This document shows positions 35,261 through 45,990 of a DNA stretch of 64,000 nt, one piece after another (the stretch's first letter is position 1; each line of letters starts with the position of its first letter). Location: assembly GCA_944989445.1 (NCBI GenBank), contig CALYLW010000133.1:1104829-1168828 (forward strand), given 5' to 3'. A program made the translations under genes and the position numbers. This DNA is from Ampullaceana balthica. Its lineage: Eukaryota; Mollusca; Gastropoda; Lymnaeidae. The notes below the pieces were generated by a model that was not told the origin of the DNA, searched no databases, and saw only the letters and a list, made by a program, of their open reading frames with translations.

Positions 35261-36329
35261 GTTTTGGTATCGTTAGCTTTAATTCCTTTAACTTAGTTTC
35301 AGACTAAACCAGTCTAGTGCCATGAGTTCTTATTTTGGATGCTTGTATTATTCTCAAAGATAATTTGGAACGATACATTTCGTATTAGTTTGACTGTCAA
35401 AGATCTTTTGAAATTAAAAATAACACAGTCGTCTCATAGTCATAGAATTTTGTTTGAATGATGCGATTATGGTTATTAGATCAGTTTCAGTGAAATTAAT
35501 CAATATGAGCCGTAAAAGTGTCATTTTGTAATTACATTGAAGTGACTATTAAAAAAACAACAACTTTGTAATCAACCCGTAAAATATGCATGGCAATGTG
35601 GGAGTCGCAACTTCCGTGGTGAGAACCGTTCTTTGAGAATGCATTATATCATACAAAACTGACATACGGCCTAGACATTCTGCCTAGACATGCCGACATA
35701 CCGTCTAAACTTAAAGACATACCACCCATACATACCGGCATGGTGATAGACTACTCTACGTCCATATCCGGGATTTAGCTAAGAAATAAAAGCGCTGCAG
35801 AAGAACAAGAAGGAACGCCAATACACATTATTTGTGGAATGACTCGGGTTAGGGTTGAAGTCAAATTCGAAGAATTCAAAATTTAATAACGAAACAGGAA
35901 TGATAAAATTCTAGTTTTATTGTATAATTAATTGTCATTGAGCATAGTGCATGTATTTATTCCGTAACTGTGACAAATGATCACGTTTATCTTTGTGGTC
36001 AGTTGTGAGATTCTTAGTGAAGTAAAGGATAGCGAAAATAAAGGCTAACTGTATTAACCAGTATCACTAAATTGTGGATTGGTTTTTAAAAGAGTTTATT
36101 TTTGTTCATTGTTAAATTTGCTAAATAGATTCTGTAACCGGTGCTTTGTTTGTTCTCAACTAGGAGTTGCTAGGCTGCTAGGTGACTCAACAAAATTGTT
36201 GGCTAACTGGGGGATCCCCATTAAAATGTTGGGAGAGTTTATTACAACTGTGCGTGTTATCAGTTCCGATTGTTTGGGTCAGAGAGTCGGAAGATATAAT
36301 ACACCAACTTATCAGTGGCTGATGTGAAG
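35261..36329. other. Unique AT-rich sequence upstream of promoter
   Basis: Single-copy, no gene recognised. It leads into the CCAAT/TATA promoter region. Confidence 0.5.
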
Positions 36330-36428
36330 CCAATCACATGACCTAAGCTCATGCTGCACACAGTGACGTCGACCACGCTATAAACTTTTCGTGCGTTGGG
36401 ATCCGAACCCCTCAGGCCGGCAGCCGCG
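36330..36428 (+). promoter_or_regulatory. CCAAT-CRE-TATA promoter
   Basis: In order: CCAAT at 36330-36334, a CRE-like TGACGTCG at 36364-36371, and TATAAA at 36379-36384, followed 45 bp later by the ATG at 36429. The layout is that of a classical RNA polymerase II core promoter. Transcription would be expected near 36408-36415, giving a 5' leader of only about 15-20 bases. The context GCCGCGATGG is a fair Kozak match. Motifs are visible in sequence; function is inferred. Confidence 0.65.
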
Positions 36429-36585
36429 ATGGAGAGCACCCCACTGGGGCGCCTGGCTCGGATATACAAGACTTTTACCAAAAACTACAAGGATTTAGAC
36501 AAGGAGGCAGCAGCCGATGCGGAGCTCAGCGATGGAGCCCCCATCTATCACTCGGACCAGGAGCAGCTGGACAAGGACTGGGACT
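36429..36585 (+). CDS. First coding exon, candidate alternative first exon (isoform B)
   Basis: ATG-led exon of 52 codons plus one base, ending at GGGACT|GTAAGTAT, a strong donor, in phase 1. The start MESTPLGRLARIYKTFTKNY is basic and aromatic. It is followed by an acidic half with DLDKEAAADAELSDG and SDQEQLDKDWD. No signal peptide or membrane segment. GC-rich against AT-rich surroundings. The promoter directly upstream, and the same strand and splice phase as the exon at 13829-14072, suggest that both splice to the same downstream exons outside the window. They share no obvious residue similarity, as is usual for alternative N-termini. It could equally be the first exon of a separate gene. 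Family not recognised. Confidence 0.65.
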
Positions 36586-37063
36586 GTAAGTATATGTGGT
36601 CACACTGGACATGGGCTTCATTTATATGTGACGATGGTGTCAATGATTTACGTTTATATGTAACTTTTGTAGGCGTTCTCTCAATACATAATCTTGTACA
36701 CAATAATCATGTGAAGAATTGGTTTCAATAAAACAACTTTAATATTTATACTTTGTACAAAGATATATAATTTGAGGTTATACAACGTGCAATCCTGAGG
36801 CACACACATTCCGTCCTTCCACCACGGAACTTCTCTGACACCTGATCCCCCACCTCCTTAGCCAATGGGAACGACTATTTCTTCCCGCGCTTTCACTCAC
36901 GTGACCTCTCCGTCATCCATCATGTGATTCAAAAGTGACAGATGGGCTGAATGTGTGGTCTAATAAAAACATGTCTTTATGTGAGCCTAATGTATGTGTG
37001 GTAGTGTCGGATGTTTGAAACGGCAGGTTTGTGGCGTTATTAAAAGGGTTTGTATTTCGTATG
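36586..37063 (+). other. Putative intron start, unique
   Basis: Begins at the GTAAGT donor. No further exon before the 44-bp array. Confidence 0.45.
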
Positions 37064-37184
37064 GGTGGTTGTGTTTATACATACACTAATATGGACTATA
37101 GGTGTTGTGTGGTTGTGTTTATACATACACTAATATGGACTATAGGTGTTGTGTGGTTGTGTTTATACATACACTAATATGGAC
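37064..37184. repeat. 44-bp minisatellite array, left part
   Basis: Just under three copies of a 44-bp unit containing TTGTGTTTATACATACACTA and ATATGGACTATAGG. Interrupted by a LINE insertion; the array continues at 38855. Confidence 0.95.
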
Positions 37185-38854
37185 ATGAGCTGTTTCTCTT
37201 AATATGGCAGCAAGAGACGATCCCGCAGGACTTCAAAGATGCCACCATCATACATCTATATAAGCGAAAAGGAAGTAGACAGGCTTGTGACAACCACAGA
37301 GGCATATCCCTGCTTTCTATTGCAGGAAAGATCCTCGCCAGAATCCTGCTCAACCGCCTCACAGTGCACCTTGACCAAGGACTCCTGCCTGAAAGTCAGT
37401 GTGGATTCCGAAAAGAGCGAGGAACAATCGACATGGTGTTCGCTGCCAGGCAGCTGCTGGAGAAATGTCAGGAGCAGAACTCTGATCTGTTCTCCACCTA
37501 TGTCGACCTGACCAAGGCCTTTGACACTGTTGGCAGAGAGGGTCTGTGGAAGATCATGGCCAAGTACGGTTGCCCAAGGAAATTCATCGTCTTGGTGCAA
37601 CAATTCCATGAAGGCATGCAGGCCAGAGTCCAGGACAGCGGGGAGTTTTCTGATCCTTTCCCAGTCACAAACGGAGTCAAGCAGGGCTGCGTCCTGGCAC
37701 CAACACTGTTTAGCCTCATGTTTTCCGCCATGCTGACAGAGGCCTTCAGAGACGAGGATGTTGGTGTCAACCTGAAATACCGCACAGATGGCAAGCTGTT
37801 CAACCTTCGGAGGCTCCAGGCAAAAACCAAGGTTATGACAGACATCATCAGAGACCTGCTGTTCGCTGATGACTGTGCCCTCAACGCTGTCTCAGAAGCC
37901 GACATGCAACGCAGTGTAAACCTGTTCTCCAGTGCCTGCACAAACTTTGGTCTGTCAATCAACACCAAGAAGACTGAGGTCCTCCATCAGCCTGCGCCTG
38001 GAAGACCCTACGTAGAGCCCAACATCACTGTCAACGGCCAGAGACTCAATACAGTGCACCGGTTCACATACCTAGGCAGCACACTGTCTCAAAATGTCAC
38101 CATCGATGACGAAGTGAACGTCAGAATTGCCAGAGCCAGCTCCACTTTTGGCAGGTTGTACCCTAATGTCTGGAACAGAAGAGGCATTACCATCCAGACC
38201 AAGCTGAAAGTGTACAGGGCAGTGGTGCTCCCCACACTGCTTTATGCTTGTGAAACTAGGACTGTTTATCAGCGCCATGCAAGAAAGCTGAACCACTTTC
38301 ATATAACAAGCCTCAGGAAGATTCTCGGCATAAAGTGGCAGAACAAAATTCCAGACACAGTGGTACTGACCAAGGCAGGTCTCCCCAGCATCTTCACCCT
38401 CCTGATGCAGTCCCAGCTTCGCTGGGCAGGGCACGTTGTCCGAATGCCAGACGAGAGACTGCCAAAGAGAATCCTCTATGGTGAGCTCCAGTATGGCCAG
38501 CGGTCCCACGGTGGGCAAAAGAAACGCTTCAAAGACACACTGAAAGCCTCAATGAAAGCGTTTGCCATAAATCCAGACACGTGGGAACGAGCTGCAATGG
38601 ACCGATCCACCTGGCGCTCTTCCATCCACGAAGGTGCCAGGTCATATGAGGCAAACAGGATTACCGCCGCAGAAAAGAAGAGGCAAGCCCGAAAGGCCCA
38701 TGCTGTCAACCCTCCAGGAGATGTCGCACTCGCCCCCTGTCCCTTCTGTTCCCGAACCTTTCGTGCAAGGATCGGCCTAATCAGCCATCTGCGCACGCAC
38801 AGAAAACCCTCGGATGACTAGAGTGGTCCTCATCGTATCGACGGACGAACGAAC
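37185..38854 (+). mobile_element. LINE copy 1, 5'-truncated, inserted into 44-bp array
   Basis: Flanked by a 14-bp target duplication ACACTAATATGGAC (37171-37184 and 38855-38868). The 3' end is GAGTGGTCCTCATCGTATCG, then ACGGACGAACGAAC. It is truncated inside the reverse transcriptase, at a point corresponding to about 40648 in copy 2. Because it splits a regular array, the array existed before the insertion. Confidence 0.9.
37187..38821 (+). CDS. LINE reverse transcriptase, 5'-truncated (copy 1)
   Basis: Uninterrupted frame of 544 codons with no start codon of its own; the frame enters from the truncation point. It reads the reverse transcriptase fingers/palm (QQETIPQDFKDATIIHLYK, GFRKERGTIDMVFAARQ). 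Motif A is YVDLTKAFDTV, motif B is NGVKQGCVLAPTLFS, and motif C is LLFADDCALNA with the catalytic Asp pair. It then has a thumb region and a C-terminal C2H2 finger (CPFCSRTF...HLRTH, spacing C-x2-C-x12-H-x3-H). No endonuclease or ORF1. The catalytic residues are intact, but the element cannot move on its own without its 5' part. It is closely similar to copy 2; differences such as RTDGKLFNLRRLQ/RRLH are minor, so both insertions are young. Confidence 0.9.
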   Translation, partial: ELFLLIWQQETIPQDFKDATIIHLYKRKGSRQACDNHRGISLLSIAGKILARILLNRLTVHLDQGLLPESQCGFRKERGTIDMVFAARQLLEKCQEQNSDLFSTYVDLTKAFDTVGREGLWKIMAKYGCPRKFIVLVQQFHEGMQARVQDSGEFSDPFPVTNGVKQGCVLAPTLFSLMFSAMLTEAFRDEDVGVNLKYRTDGKLFNLRRLQAKTKVMTDIIRDLLFADDCALNAVSEADMQRSVNLFSSACTNFGLSINTKKTEVLHQPAPGRPYVEPNITVNGQRLNTVHRFTYLGSTLSQNVTIDDEVNVRIARASSTFGRLYPNVWNRRGITIQTKLKVYRAVVLPTLLYACETRTVYQRHARKLNHFHITSLRKILGIKWQNKIPDTVVLTKAGLPSIFTLLMQSQLRWAGHVVRMPDERLPKRILYGELQYGQRSHGGQKKRFKDTLKASMKAFAINPDTWERAAMDRSTWRSSIHEGARSYEANRITAAEKKRQARKAHAVNPPGDVALAPCPFCSRTFRARIGLISHLRTHRKPSDD

Positions 38855-39845
38855 ACACTAATATGGACTATAGGTGTTGTGTGGTTGTGTTTATACATAC
38901 ACTAATATGAACTATATGTGTTGTGTGGTTGTGTTTATACATACACTAATATGAACTATAGGTGTGTGGTTGTGTTTATACATACACTAATATGAACTAT
39001 AGATGTTGTGTGGTTGTGTTTATACATACACTAATATGGACTATAGGTGTTGTGTGGTTGTGTTTATACATACACTAATATGGACTATATGTGTTGTGTG
39101 GTTGTGTTTATACATACACTAATATGGACTGTATGTGTTGTGTGGTTGTGTTTATACATACACTAATATGAACTATAGGTGTTGTGTGGTTGTGTTTATA
39201 CATACACTAATATGGACTATAGGTGTTGTGTGGTTGTGTTTATACATACACTTATATGAACTATAGGTGTGTGGTTGTGTTTATACATACACTAATATGG
39301 ACTATAGGTGTTGTGTGGTTGTGTTTATACATACACTTATATGAACTATAGGTGTGTGGTTGTGTTTATACATACACTAATATGGACTATAGGTGTTGTG
39401 TGGTTGTGTTTATACATACACTAATATGGACTATTGGTGTTGTGTGGTTGTGTTTATACATACACTAATATGGACTATAGGTGTTGTGTGGTTGTGTTTA
39501 TACATACACTAATATGAACTATAGATGTTGTGTGGTTGTGTTTATACATACACTAATATGGACTATAGGTGTTGTGTGGTTGTGTTTATACATACACTAA
39601 TATGGACTATAGGTGTTGTGTGGTTGTGTTTATACATACACTAATATGGACTATTGGTGTTGTGTGGTTGTGTTTATACATACACTAATATGGACTATAG
39701 GTGTTGTGTGGTTGTGTTTATACATACACTAATATGGACTATAGGTGTTGTGTGGTTGTGTTTATACATACACTAATATGAACTATAGATGTTGTGTGGT
39801 TGTGTTTATACATACACTAATATGGACTATAGGTGTTGTGTGGTT
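38855..39845. repeat. 44-bp minisatellite array, right part
   Basis: Continuation of the array at 37064, about 22-23 copies. Variants: GAACTATAGATG, GGACTATTGGTG, ACACTTATATG, and a shorter form lacking TTGTG. The order of variants repeats locally (39280-39480 and 39560-39700), so block duplication has occurred. Confidence 0.95.
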
Positions 39846-40037
39846 GGCAGTGATATTATTATGTGGGTTGCATGTGATGTAGACGGAAGCATGGATGGTC
39901 ATGAAGTCATGTAGTTTCATGTGTTTGACTGAAGGGTTGACGTGTGTCTGGCAGTACACATGACTTGACTCTGTGTTTTGTTTTACTCATCTCATTTCCT
40001 ATTGCTTTCTATAATGTATGTATTCGCATATAGCTTT
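39846..40037. other. Unique spacer between array and LINE copy 2
   Basis: Single-copy. Nothing recognised. Confidence 0.5.
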
Positions 40038-40045
40038 AAACTTAG

Positions 40046-42286
40046 ACTCTGGGGCACCAGACCAGGAAACATAAGGACTGGTTCGATGAGAACTGCGAAG
40101 ACATCAAGCAGTTATTGGATGAGAAACACCTCCTACACCAAGCTTACCTCAATAATCCCAGGTCCACGGCAAGGAGAGTTGCACTCAACAACATACGCAG
40201 GACTGTACAGCAAAAGCTCCGTCAGATGCAGGACGATTGGCTCAGCAACAAAGCCGACGAGATCCAAGGCTATGCAGACAAGCGTGACTATAAAAACTTC
40301 TACAACGCTTTGAAAGAAGTGTATGGCCCCACGCCCTCAGGTTCAAACCCCCTCCTCAGCGCAGACGGTAACACTCTCATCACAGACAAAGAGAAGATCT
40401 TGAAGAGGTGGGCCGAACATTTCGAAAGCATCCTAAATCGCCCTTCGACAATCAACGAAGAAGCCATCAATCGTCTTCCCCAAGTGCCAACAAACAAAGC
40501 ACTGGATGACCCCCCAACCTTGCTCGAGACACAGAAAGCAATTTATCTTCTCTCCAGTGGCAAAGCACCTGGTTCTGACGCCATACCAGCTGAGGTCTAC
40601 AAGGAGGGAGGAACAGCCCTGACTGAAAGGCTCCACCATCTATTTCTCTTGGTGTGGCAGCAAGAGACGATCCCGCAGGACTTCAAAGATGCCTCCATCA
40701 TACATCTTTATAAGCAAAAAGGAAGTAGACAGACTTGTGACAACCACAGAGGCATATCCCTGCTATCTATCGCAGGAAAGATCCTTGCCAGAATCCTGCT
40801 CAACCGCCTCACGGTCCACCTTGACCAAGGACTCCTGCCTGAAAGTCAGTGTGGCTTCCGAAAAGAGCGAGGGACCATCGACATGGTGTTCGCTGCCAGG
40901 CAGCTACAAGAGAAATGTCAGGAGCAGAACGTCAACCTGTTCTCCACCTATGTCGACCTGACCAAGGCTTTTGACACCGTTGGCAGAGAGGGTCTGTGGA
41001 AGATAATGGCCAAGTACGGTTGCCCAAGGAAATTCATCGTCTTGGTGAGACAATTCCACGAGGGCATGCAGGCCAGAGTCCAGGACAGCGGAGAGTTTTC
41101 TGATCCTTTCACAGTCACAAACGGGGTCAAGCAGGGATGCGTCCTGGCACCAACACTATTTAGCCTCATGTTTTCCGCCATGCTGACAGAGGCCTTCAGA
41201 GACGAGGGTGTTGGTGTTAACCTGAGGTACCGCACAGATGGCAAACTGTTCAACCTTCGGAGGCTCCATGCAAAAACCAAGGTTATGACAGACATCATCA
41301 GAGACCTCCTGTTTGCTGATGACTGTGCCCTCAATGCTGCCTCTGAGGCCGACATGCAATGCAGCGTTAACCTGTTCTCCAGCGCCTGCACAAACTTTGG
41401 TCTGACGATCAACACCAAGAAGACTGAAGTCCTCCATCAGCCTGCGCCTGGAAGGCCCTACGTTGAGCCCAGCATCACTGTCAACGGCCAGAGACTCAAC
41501 ACAGTGCAACGGTTCTCATACCTAGGCAGCACACTGTCGCAAAATGCCACCATCGATGACGAAGTGAACGTCAGAATTGCCAGAGCCAGCTCCACTTTTG
41601 GCAGGTTGTACCCAAATGTCTGGAACAGAAGAGGCATTACCATCCAGACCAAGCTGAAAGTGTACAGGGCGGTGGTGCTCCCCACACTGCTATATGCGTG
41701 TGAAACATGGACTGTGTATCAGCGCCATGCCAGGAAGCTCAACCACTTTCATTCAACAAGCCTCAGGAAGATCCTCGGCATAAAGTGGCAGGATAAAATA
41801 CCAGACACAGTGGTACTGACCAAGGCAGGTCTCCCCAGCATATTCACACTCCTGATGCAGTCCCAGCTTCGTTGGGCAGGGCACGTGGTCCGAATGCCAG
41901 ACGAGAGACTGCCAAAGAGACTCTTCTATGGCGAGCTCCAGCATGGCCAGCGGTCCCACGGTGGGCAAAAGAAACGCTACAAAGACACACTGAAAGTCTC
42001 ACTGAAAGCGTTTGGCATCAACCCAGATACGTGGGAACTTGCTGCAAAGGACCGTTCCACCTGGCGTTCTTCCATCCACGAAGGTGCCAAGTCATGTGAG
42101 GCAAACAGGATCACCTCCGCAGAAAAAAAGAGGCAAGCCCGAAAGGCCCGTGCTGTGAACCCTCCTGGAGATGTCCCACTCGTCCCTTGTCCCTTCTGTT
42201 CCCGAACCTTCCGTGCAAGGATCGGCCTCATCAGCCATCTGCGCACACACAAACAAAGCCAGTCCCAGCAACCCTCGGATGACTAG
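40046..42286 (+). CDS. LINE reverse transcriptase with C-terminal zinc finger (copy 2)
   Basis: Open for 746 codons from the truncation point; an in-frame TAG sits immediately upstream, in the flanking duplication. There is no early ATG, so the natural start lies in the missing 5' part. Domains: a linker after the lost endonuclease (KHKDWFDENCEDIKQLLDEK), then the reverse transcriptase from about 40560. Motif A is at 40949 (YVDLTKAF), motif B at 41120 (NGVKQGCVLAPT) and motif C at 41306 (LLFADDCAL). The thumb and connection follow (LRWAGHVVRMPDERLPKR), and a C2H2 finger lies at 42188-42250, probably for nucleic-acid binding. It copies RNA into DNA at the target nick (established for LINEs). 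Clade not assigned. All key Asp residues are present and there are no frameshifts. Confidence 0.9.
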   Translation, partial: TLGHQTRKHKDWFDENCEDIKQLLDEKHLLHQAYLNNPRSTARRVALNNIRRTVQQKLRQMQDDWLSNKADEIQGYADKRDYKNFYNALKEVYGPTPSGSNPLLSADGNTLITDKEKILKRWAEHFESILNRPSTINEEAINRLPQVPTNKALDDPPTLLETQKAIYLLSSGKAPGSDAIPAEVYKEGGTALTERLHHLFLLVWQQETIPQDFKDASIIHLYKQKGSRQTCDNHRGISLLSIAGKILARILLNRLTVHLDQGLLPESQCGFRKERGTIDMVFAARQLQEKCQEQNVNLFSTYVDLTKAFDTVGREGLWKIMAKYGCPRKFIVLVRQFHEGMQARVQDSGEFSDPFTVTNGVKQGCVLAPTLFSLMFSAMLTEAFRDEGVGVNLRYRTDGKLFNLRRLHAKTKVMTDIIRDLLFADDCALNAASEADMQCSVNLFSSACTNFGLTINTKKTEVLHQPAPGRPYVEPSITVNGQRLNTVQRFSYLGSTLSQNATIDDEVNVRIARASSTFGRLYPNVWNRRGITIQTKLKVYRAVVLPTLLYACETWTVYQRHARKLNHFHSTSLRKILGIKWQDKIPDTVVLTKAGLPSIFTLLMQSQLRWAGHVVRMPDERLPKRLFYGELQHGQRSHGGQKKRYKDTLKVSLKAFGINPDTWELAAKDRSTWRSSIHEGAKSCEANRITSAEKKRQARKARAVNPPGDVPLVPCPFCSRTFRARIGLISHLRTHKQSQSQQPSDD

Positions 42287-42318
42287 AGTGGTCTTCGTCG
42301 AATCGACGGACGAACAAC
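40046..42318 (+). mobile_element. LINE copy 2, 5'-truncated
   Basis: Same family as 37185-38854 and 600 bp longer. Bounded by an 8-bp direct repeat AAACTTAG (40038-40045 and 42319-42326), interpreted as the target duplication. It ends GAGTGGTCTTCGTCGAATCG, then ACGGACGAACAAC. The left end enters the open frame directly after the duplication, as expected for abortive reverse transcription. Confidence 0.85.
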
Positions 42319-42326
42319 AAACTTAG

Positions 42327-44127
42327 TAAATCCATTAACTTATGGAAAGCTGTAATGACAAGGGTCTGGTTTGTGGTGGTGGCTAGAATGATATTCGACA
42401 GAGGCAGTCCTTCACAAATGATAGTAATTGTATTACAGGTTGACTCATACACAAACCATGGAGGAAACCTTTTTCGGTTGAAAAGTTTCCAAAGTAACAT
42501 TTGCACATTATGAACAGCGACTTAAACAAAAACGGCTATTGCAGCGAGATACCTCTTTCCCCCCTTTTTTATCTTTATATTTCTTATGACTAATGTAAGC
42601 ATAGCACAAAAATAAGTTTTTCTTTTTTCTTTAACAACTCACCTCCAAGATTTAAAAAAAATAAATAATGAAAATGTTTTATACAAGTTTCAAAAATTGA
42701 ATTATTTCCGGTTTCGAAATCAATTGTTTGAAATTCGTGCTTCCCATCAACACATATTTTAAACGCTGAGTCGATTCTTAAATTTGATCTTAAAATTGTT
42801 GATTTGATACGCCTATCAACATCTAATATGTTGCCCTTCCTTCTGGGCGTCTAACTCCCTCTCGGCACCCCACCTTACCAAAAATACTCTTAGCTAATTG
42901 GTGGAGGTCAACCCGTCTTTACCTGAGTGGTGGAAGTCAAAATCCCTTACCTTAGGTAATTATAAAATGTTGTAGGGGAGACATTATACCTTCTCTTCCA
43001 CTAAGATTGTAACTCTTAACTCTTTCACTTTCACACCAACATTCCCCGTAGACGCCCCTGAAATCCACACCTGGTTCTCTATAAAAACTTGTCTCCACTG
43101 CTGCAGTTAAACTTTAGAGGACTCTTCACAGTTCACAGTCTTGTGAAATGTGCCATTGGTTGGAATACTTGTGTAAATTTACACAAAAGAAGAAAACATC
43201 ACTATAATGCAAAGCTTGAATTTTGACAACTTTTGGTAAACACTTAACATACAGTTAGGGTCACTCCCTGCTTTGTTTTGTCCCCAGCACATTAATCATT
43301 AATATTGTTTCGTGTCTTGGTAGCTACAATGTTTTGTATAAATCTCCAAACGCCAAGTAGCTCACTGTCGAATCTAGCGCCCAGGGAGTCACTCTGTAGT
43401 GTTGAGAAGGTATGTGAAGAAAGTCTGAAGTTAAATAAAAGCGAAGAAAGTCTGAAGTCAATTGTGACGTGTGTGAATGATCGATGGTCAAGAATGTTTA
43501 GAGTCAGTTCTTTTGGTTCAATTCCTGGCCTCCTTGTAACAAATGATAACGATAATTTTTTAAAAAATCCTTTATATTAACTCGTGGTGTCTGTTTGAGC
43601 CCTTCCTTGCTTGTTTGCTTGTCGACAAAGTTTGGATCGATTTTTTTAACCCACTTCCTCGTAAGCTAGCGAGCTGAAATTTTGCAGGCAGTTTTGTACC
43701 GATGATAAAAAGGATGTATCAAAATTTCAGATCGATCGCATGTTGTACTGTAATTAAATTATTGAATTTTTATATTATTTTATTTATCTCTATGTCTCAT
43801 GTTATTTTTTTAGATAGTGTCTTGGTGCATATTATATTGAACGACCTTTTTTTAATACTTTCCTCTTGCGCGATTCGGTGCGTATTATATAGACTATAAT
43901 TTTTTTTAAAAATATTCCCGATCGGTGCGCATTATATTAAACATGTTTTACGAGACATAACTACAATTATTTTATTTTTGGATTGTCGTGCGCTGCGTAT
44001 TATAATGAACATTCTTTTAGTTACGTCTCGTACATAAAGGATTTATAGTCAAAAACTTGGTTTTTTTACGGGTTTAAAAAATAAATTATTTTGAGTTTCA
44101 AACATATCGAACATTCAGATAGATGGT
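42327..44127. other. Unique AT-rich sequence with a degenerate repeat
   Basis: Contains a diverged ~65-bp repeat at 43800-44010 built on GGTGCGTATTATATAGAC/GGTGCGCATTATATTAAAC. A frame at 43305-43580 includes an AAG|GTATGT donor-like site near 43410 but starts with a non-ATG codon and has no clear acceptor, so I do not call an exon. Confidence 0.5.
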
Positions 44128-44952
44128 TTTACTTTAACTGTCAAATCAATTGTTAACCTTTACTGTCAACTGAAAGGTTGACCTTTACTGTAAACTGAAA
44201 GGTTGACTTTTACTGTAAACTGAAAGGTTGACTTTTACTGTAAACTGAAAGGTTGACTTTTACTGTAAACTGAAAGGTTGACTTTTACTTTAAACTGAAA
44301 GGTTGACTTTTACTGTAAACTGAAAGGTAGACTTTTACTGTCAACTCGGAAGGTTGACTTTTACTGTCAACTCGGAAGGTTGACTTTTACTGTCAACTGA
44401 AAGGTTAACTTTTACTGTAAACTGAAAGGTTGACTTTTACTGTAAACTGAAAGGTTTACTTTTACTGTAAACTGAAAGGTTGACTTTTACTGTAAACTGA
44501 ACGGTTGACTTTTACTGTCAACTCGGAAGGTTGACTTTTACTGTCAACTGAAAGGTTGACTTTTACTGTCAACTGAAAGGTTGACTTTACTGTCAACTGA
44601 AAGGTTGACTTTTACTATCAACTCGGAAGGTTGACTTTTACTGTAAACTGAAAGGTTGACTTTTACTGTAAACTGAAAGGTTGACTTTTACTGTCAACTG
44701 AAAGGTTGTCTTTTAGTGTCAACTGAAAGGTTGACTTTTACTGTCAACTGAAAGGTTGACTTTTACTGTTACTGTAAACTGAAAGGTTGACTTTTACTGT
44801 CAACTGAAAGGTTGACTTTTACTGTCAACTGAAAGGTTGACTTTTACTGTCAACTCGGAAGGTTGACTTTTACTGTCAACTGAAAGGTTGACTTTTTCTG
44901 TAAACTGAAAGGTTGACTTTTACTGTCAACTGAAAGGTTCACTTTTACTGTA
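44128..44952. repeat. 25/26-bp minisatellite array
   Basis: About 33 copies of GAAAGGTTGACTTTTACTGT plus AAACT or CAACT. A 26-bp form with CAACTCGGAAGG is interspersed. Moderately diverged compared with neighbouring arrays. Confidence 0.95.
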
Positions 44953-45990
44953 GACTCGGATGGTTTGTGACATTTACCGTTAACTCCGATTGCTCATTTT
45001 TTCCCGCCTACTCTGATGGTTCATTTCGACATTAAAGACCCGGATGTCCAGAATGTTCCTTTCGTATTGACCCGGCAGACCCCACCCCTTCCCCCTTGTC
45101 CATAATCTGAATGGTCCGATAGATGATCAATAATGTTTGGTGCCTACAAATGGGTTTATGCGTGGAGAGGGGGGGGCTCTTCTTCATCCAGTTTGCTGCT
45201 AGGGATAAAACAGGGGAGTTGGGTATGACGTTATAGAGAGCCTGGTTTGAGGGGATCTGGGGTTTGGTTAGGGGGGTGCTGGGAAATTGTGGGGCGTTGG
45301 AAAATTTCGAGGTGTTGGAAATTGTGGTGTGGTAATAATTATAAATGGATAGCAAAGTCAATAGTGCTCGCACCTCACGGGCTGAGGGGCGTGGGATCGA
45401 GCCCACGTTGACGCCACTATAAAAATGTTGATGAATGACTAGCGCTAAGAACGTCCTGCGCTCACATGGAGAGGGATGGGCCCCGCCAAGGTCTAAAAAG
45501 CCCATGAATGTTCTAATTTAAACATTAGAACCCCCTACGACCTCGAAAAAAGGTAATGGGACTTACAAAAAAATTTACTATAATTAATTATGGGTGGCTT
45601 GTAAACTTTGGTTTTTGAATTGATGTGTGATTTAAAAGGTGTTTGGAATTACGTCTGACATTATTGTGTTTTTTTTTAATGGGGGAAATATTTTATCCAA
45701 TTTTTTAAAGTGATGTGCACGCCACTTTATTTATAGTCGATTCGCCATCAATTTGAACAGTTTCGATATTTGGCTGGATTCTACATTTGTTCACGGTATT
45801 TTGATTCAGGAATCTTTGTTGTATTTTATAAACTAGTGTATTACCCTTCAAAAATGACGGAAGTTTTCAAAATAAATACATTTCAGCTGAAATCTATTTA
45901 TTTTGAAAAAATACGCATCAGAAGAAAAAAAAATATGATACTGAAATTTTATTTATTTTATTTATTTTTATTTTATTCTTTTATTTTCAT
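44953..45990. other. Unique sequence with a SINE-like head
   Basis: Single-copy except for the tRNA-like stretch at 45345-45440, listed separately. No gene. Confidence 0.5.
45345..45440 (+). mobile_element. tRNA-derived SINE head (tentative)
   Basis: A-box-like TAGCAAAGTCAATAGTG is followed about 45 bp later by B-box-like GGGATCGAGCCC inside a short stem (CGTGGG/CCCACG). The spacing fits an internal RNA polymerase III promoter. The T-loop is one base short and no acceptor stem closes, so it is not a functional tRNA gene. One copy only in this window. Confidence 0.45.

Noticed and set aside
36079..36327. 82-codon plus frame just upstream of the TATA promoter
   Set aside because: Starts with a non-ATG codon in AT-rich DNA and overlaps promoter-side sequence. 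No evidence for coding.
40115..42286. Host gene with a zinc finger
   Set aside because: The C2H2 finger is fused to a complete reverse transcriptase, and the unit is repeated at 37185 with its own target duplication, so it is a LINE.
43305..43580. Possible internal exon with AAG|GTATGT donor
   Set aside because: The upstream polypyrimidine-CAG at 43280-43287 is followed by stops in the needed frames, so acceptor and donor cannot be joined in an open frame.
45345..45420. A tRNA gene
   Set aside because: A- and B-box-like motifs are present but no acceptor stem closes and the T-loop has the wrong length. A SINE head is a better explanation.
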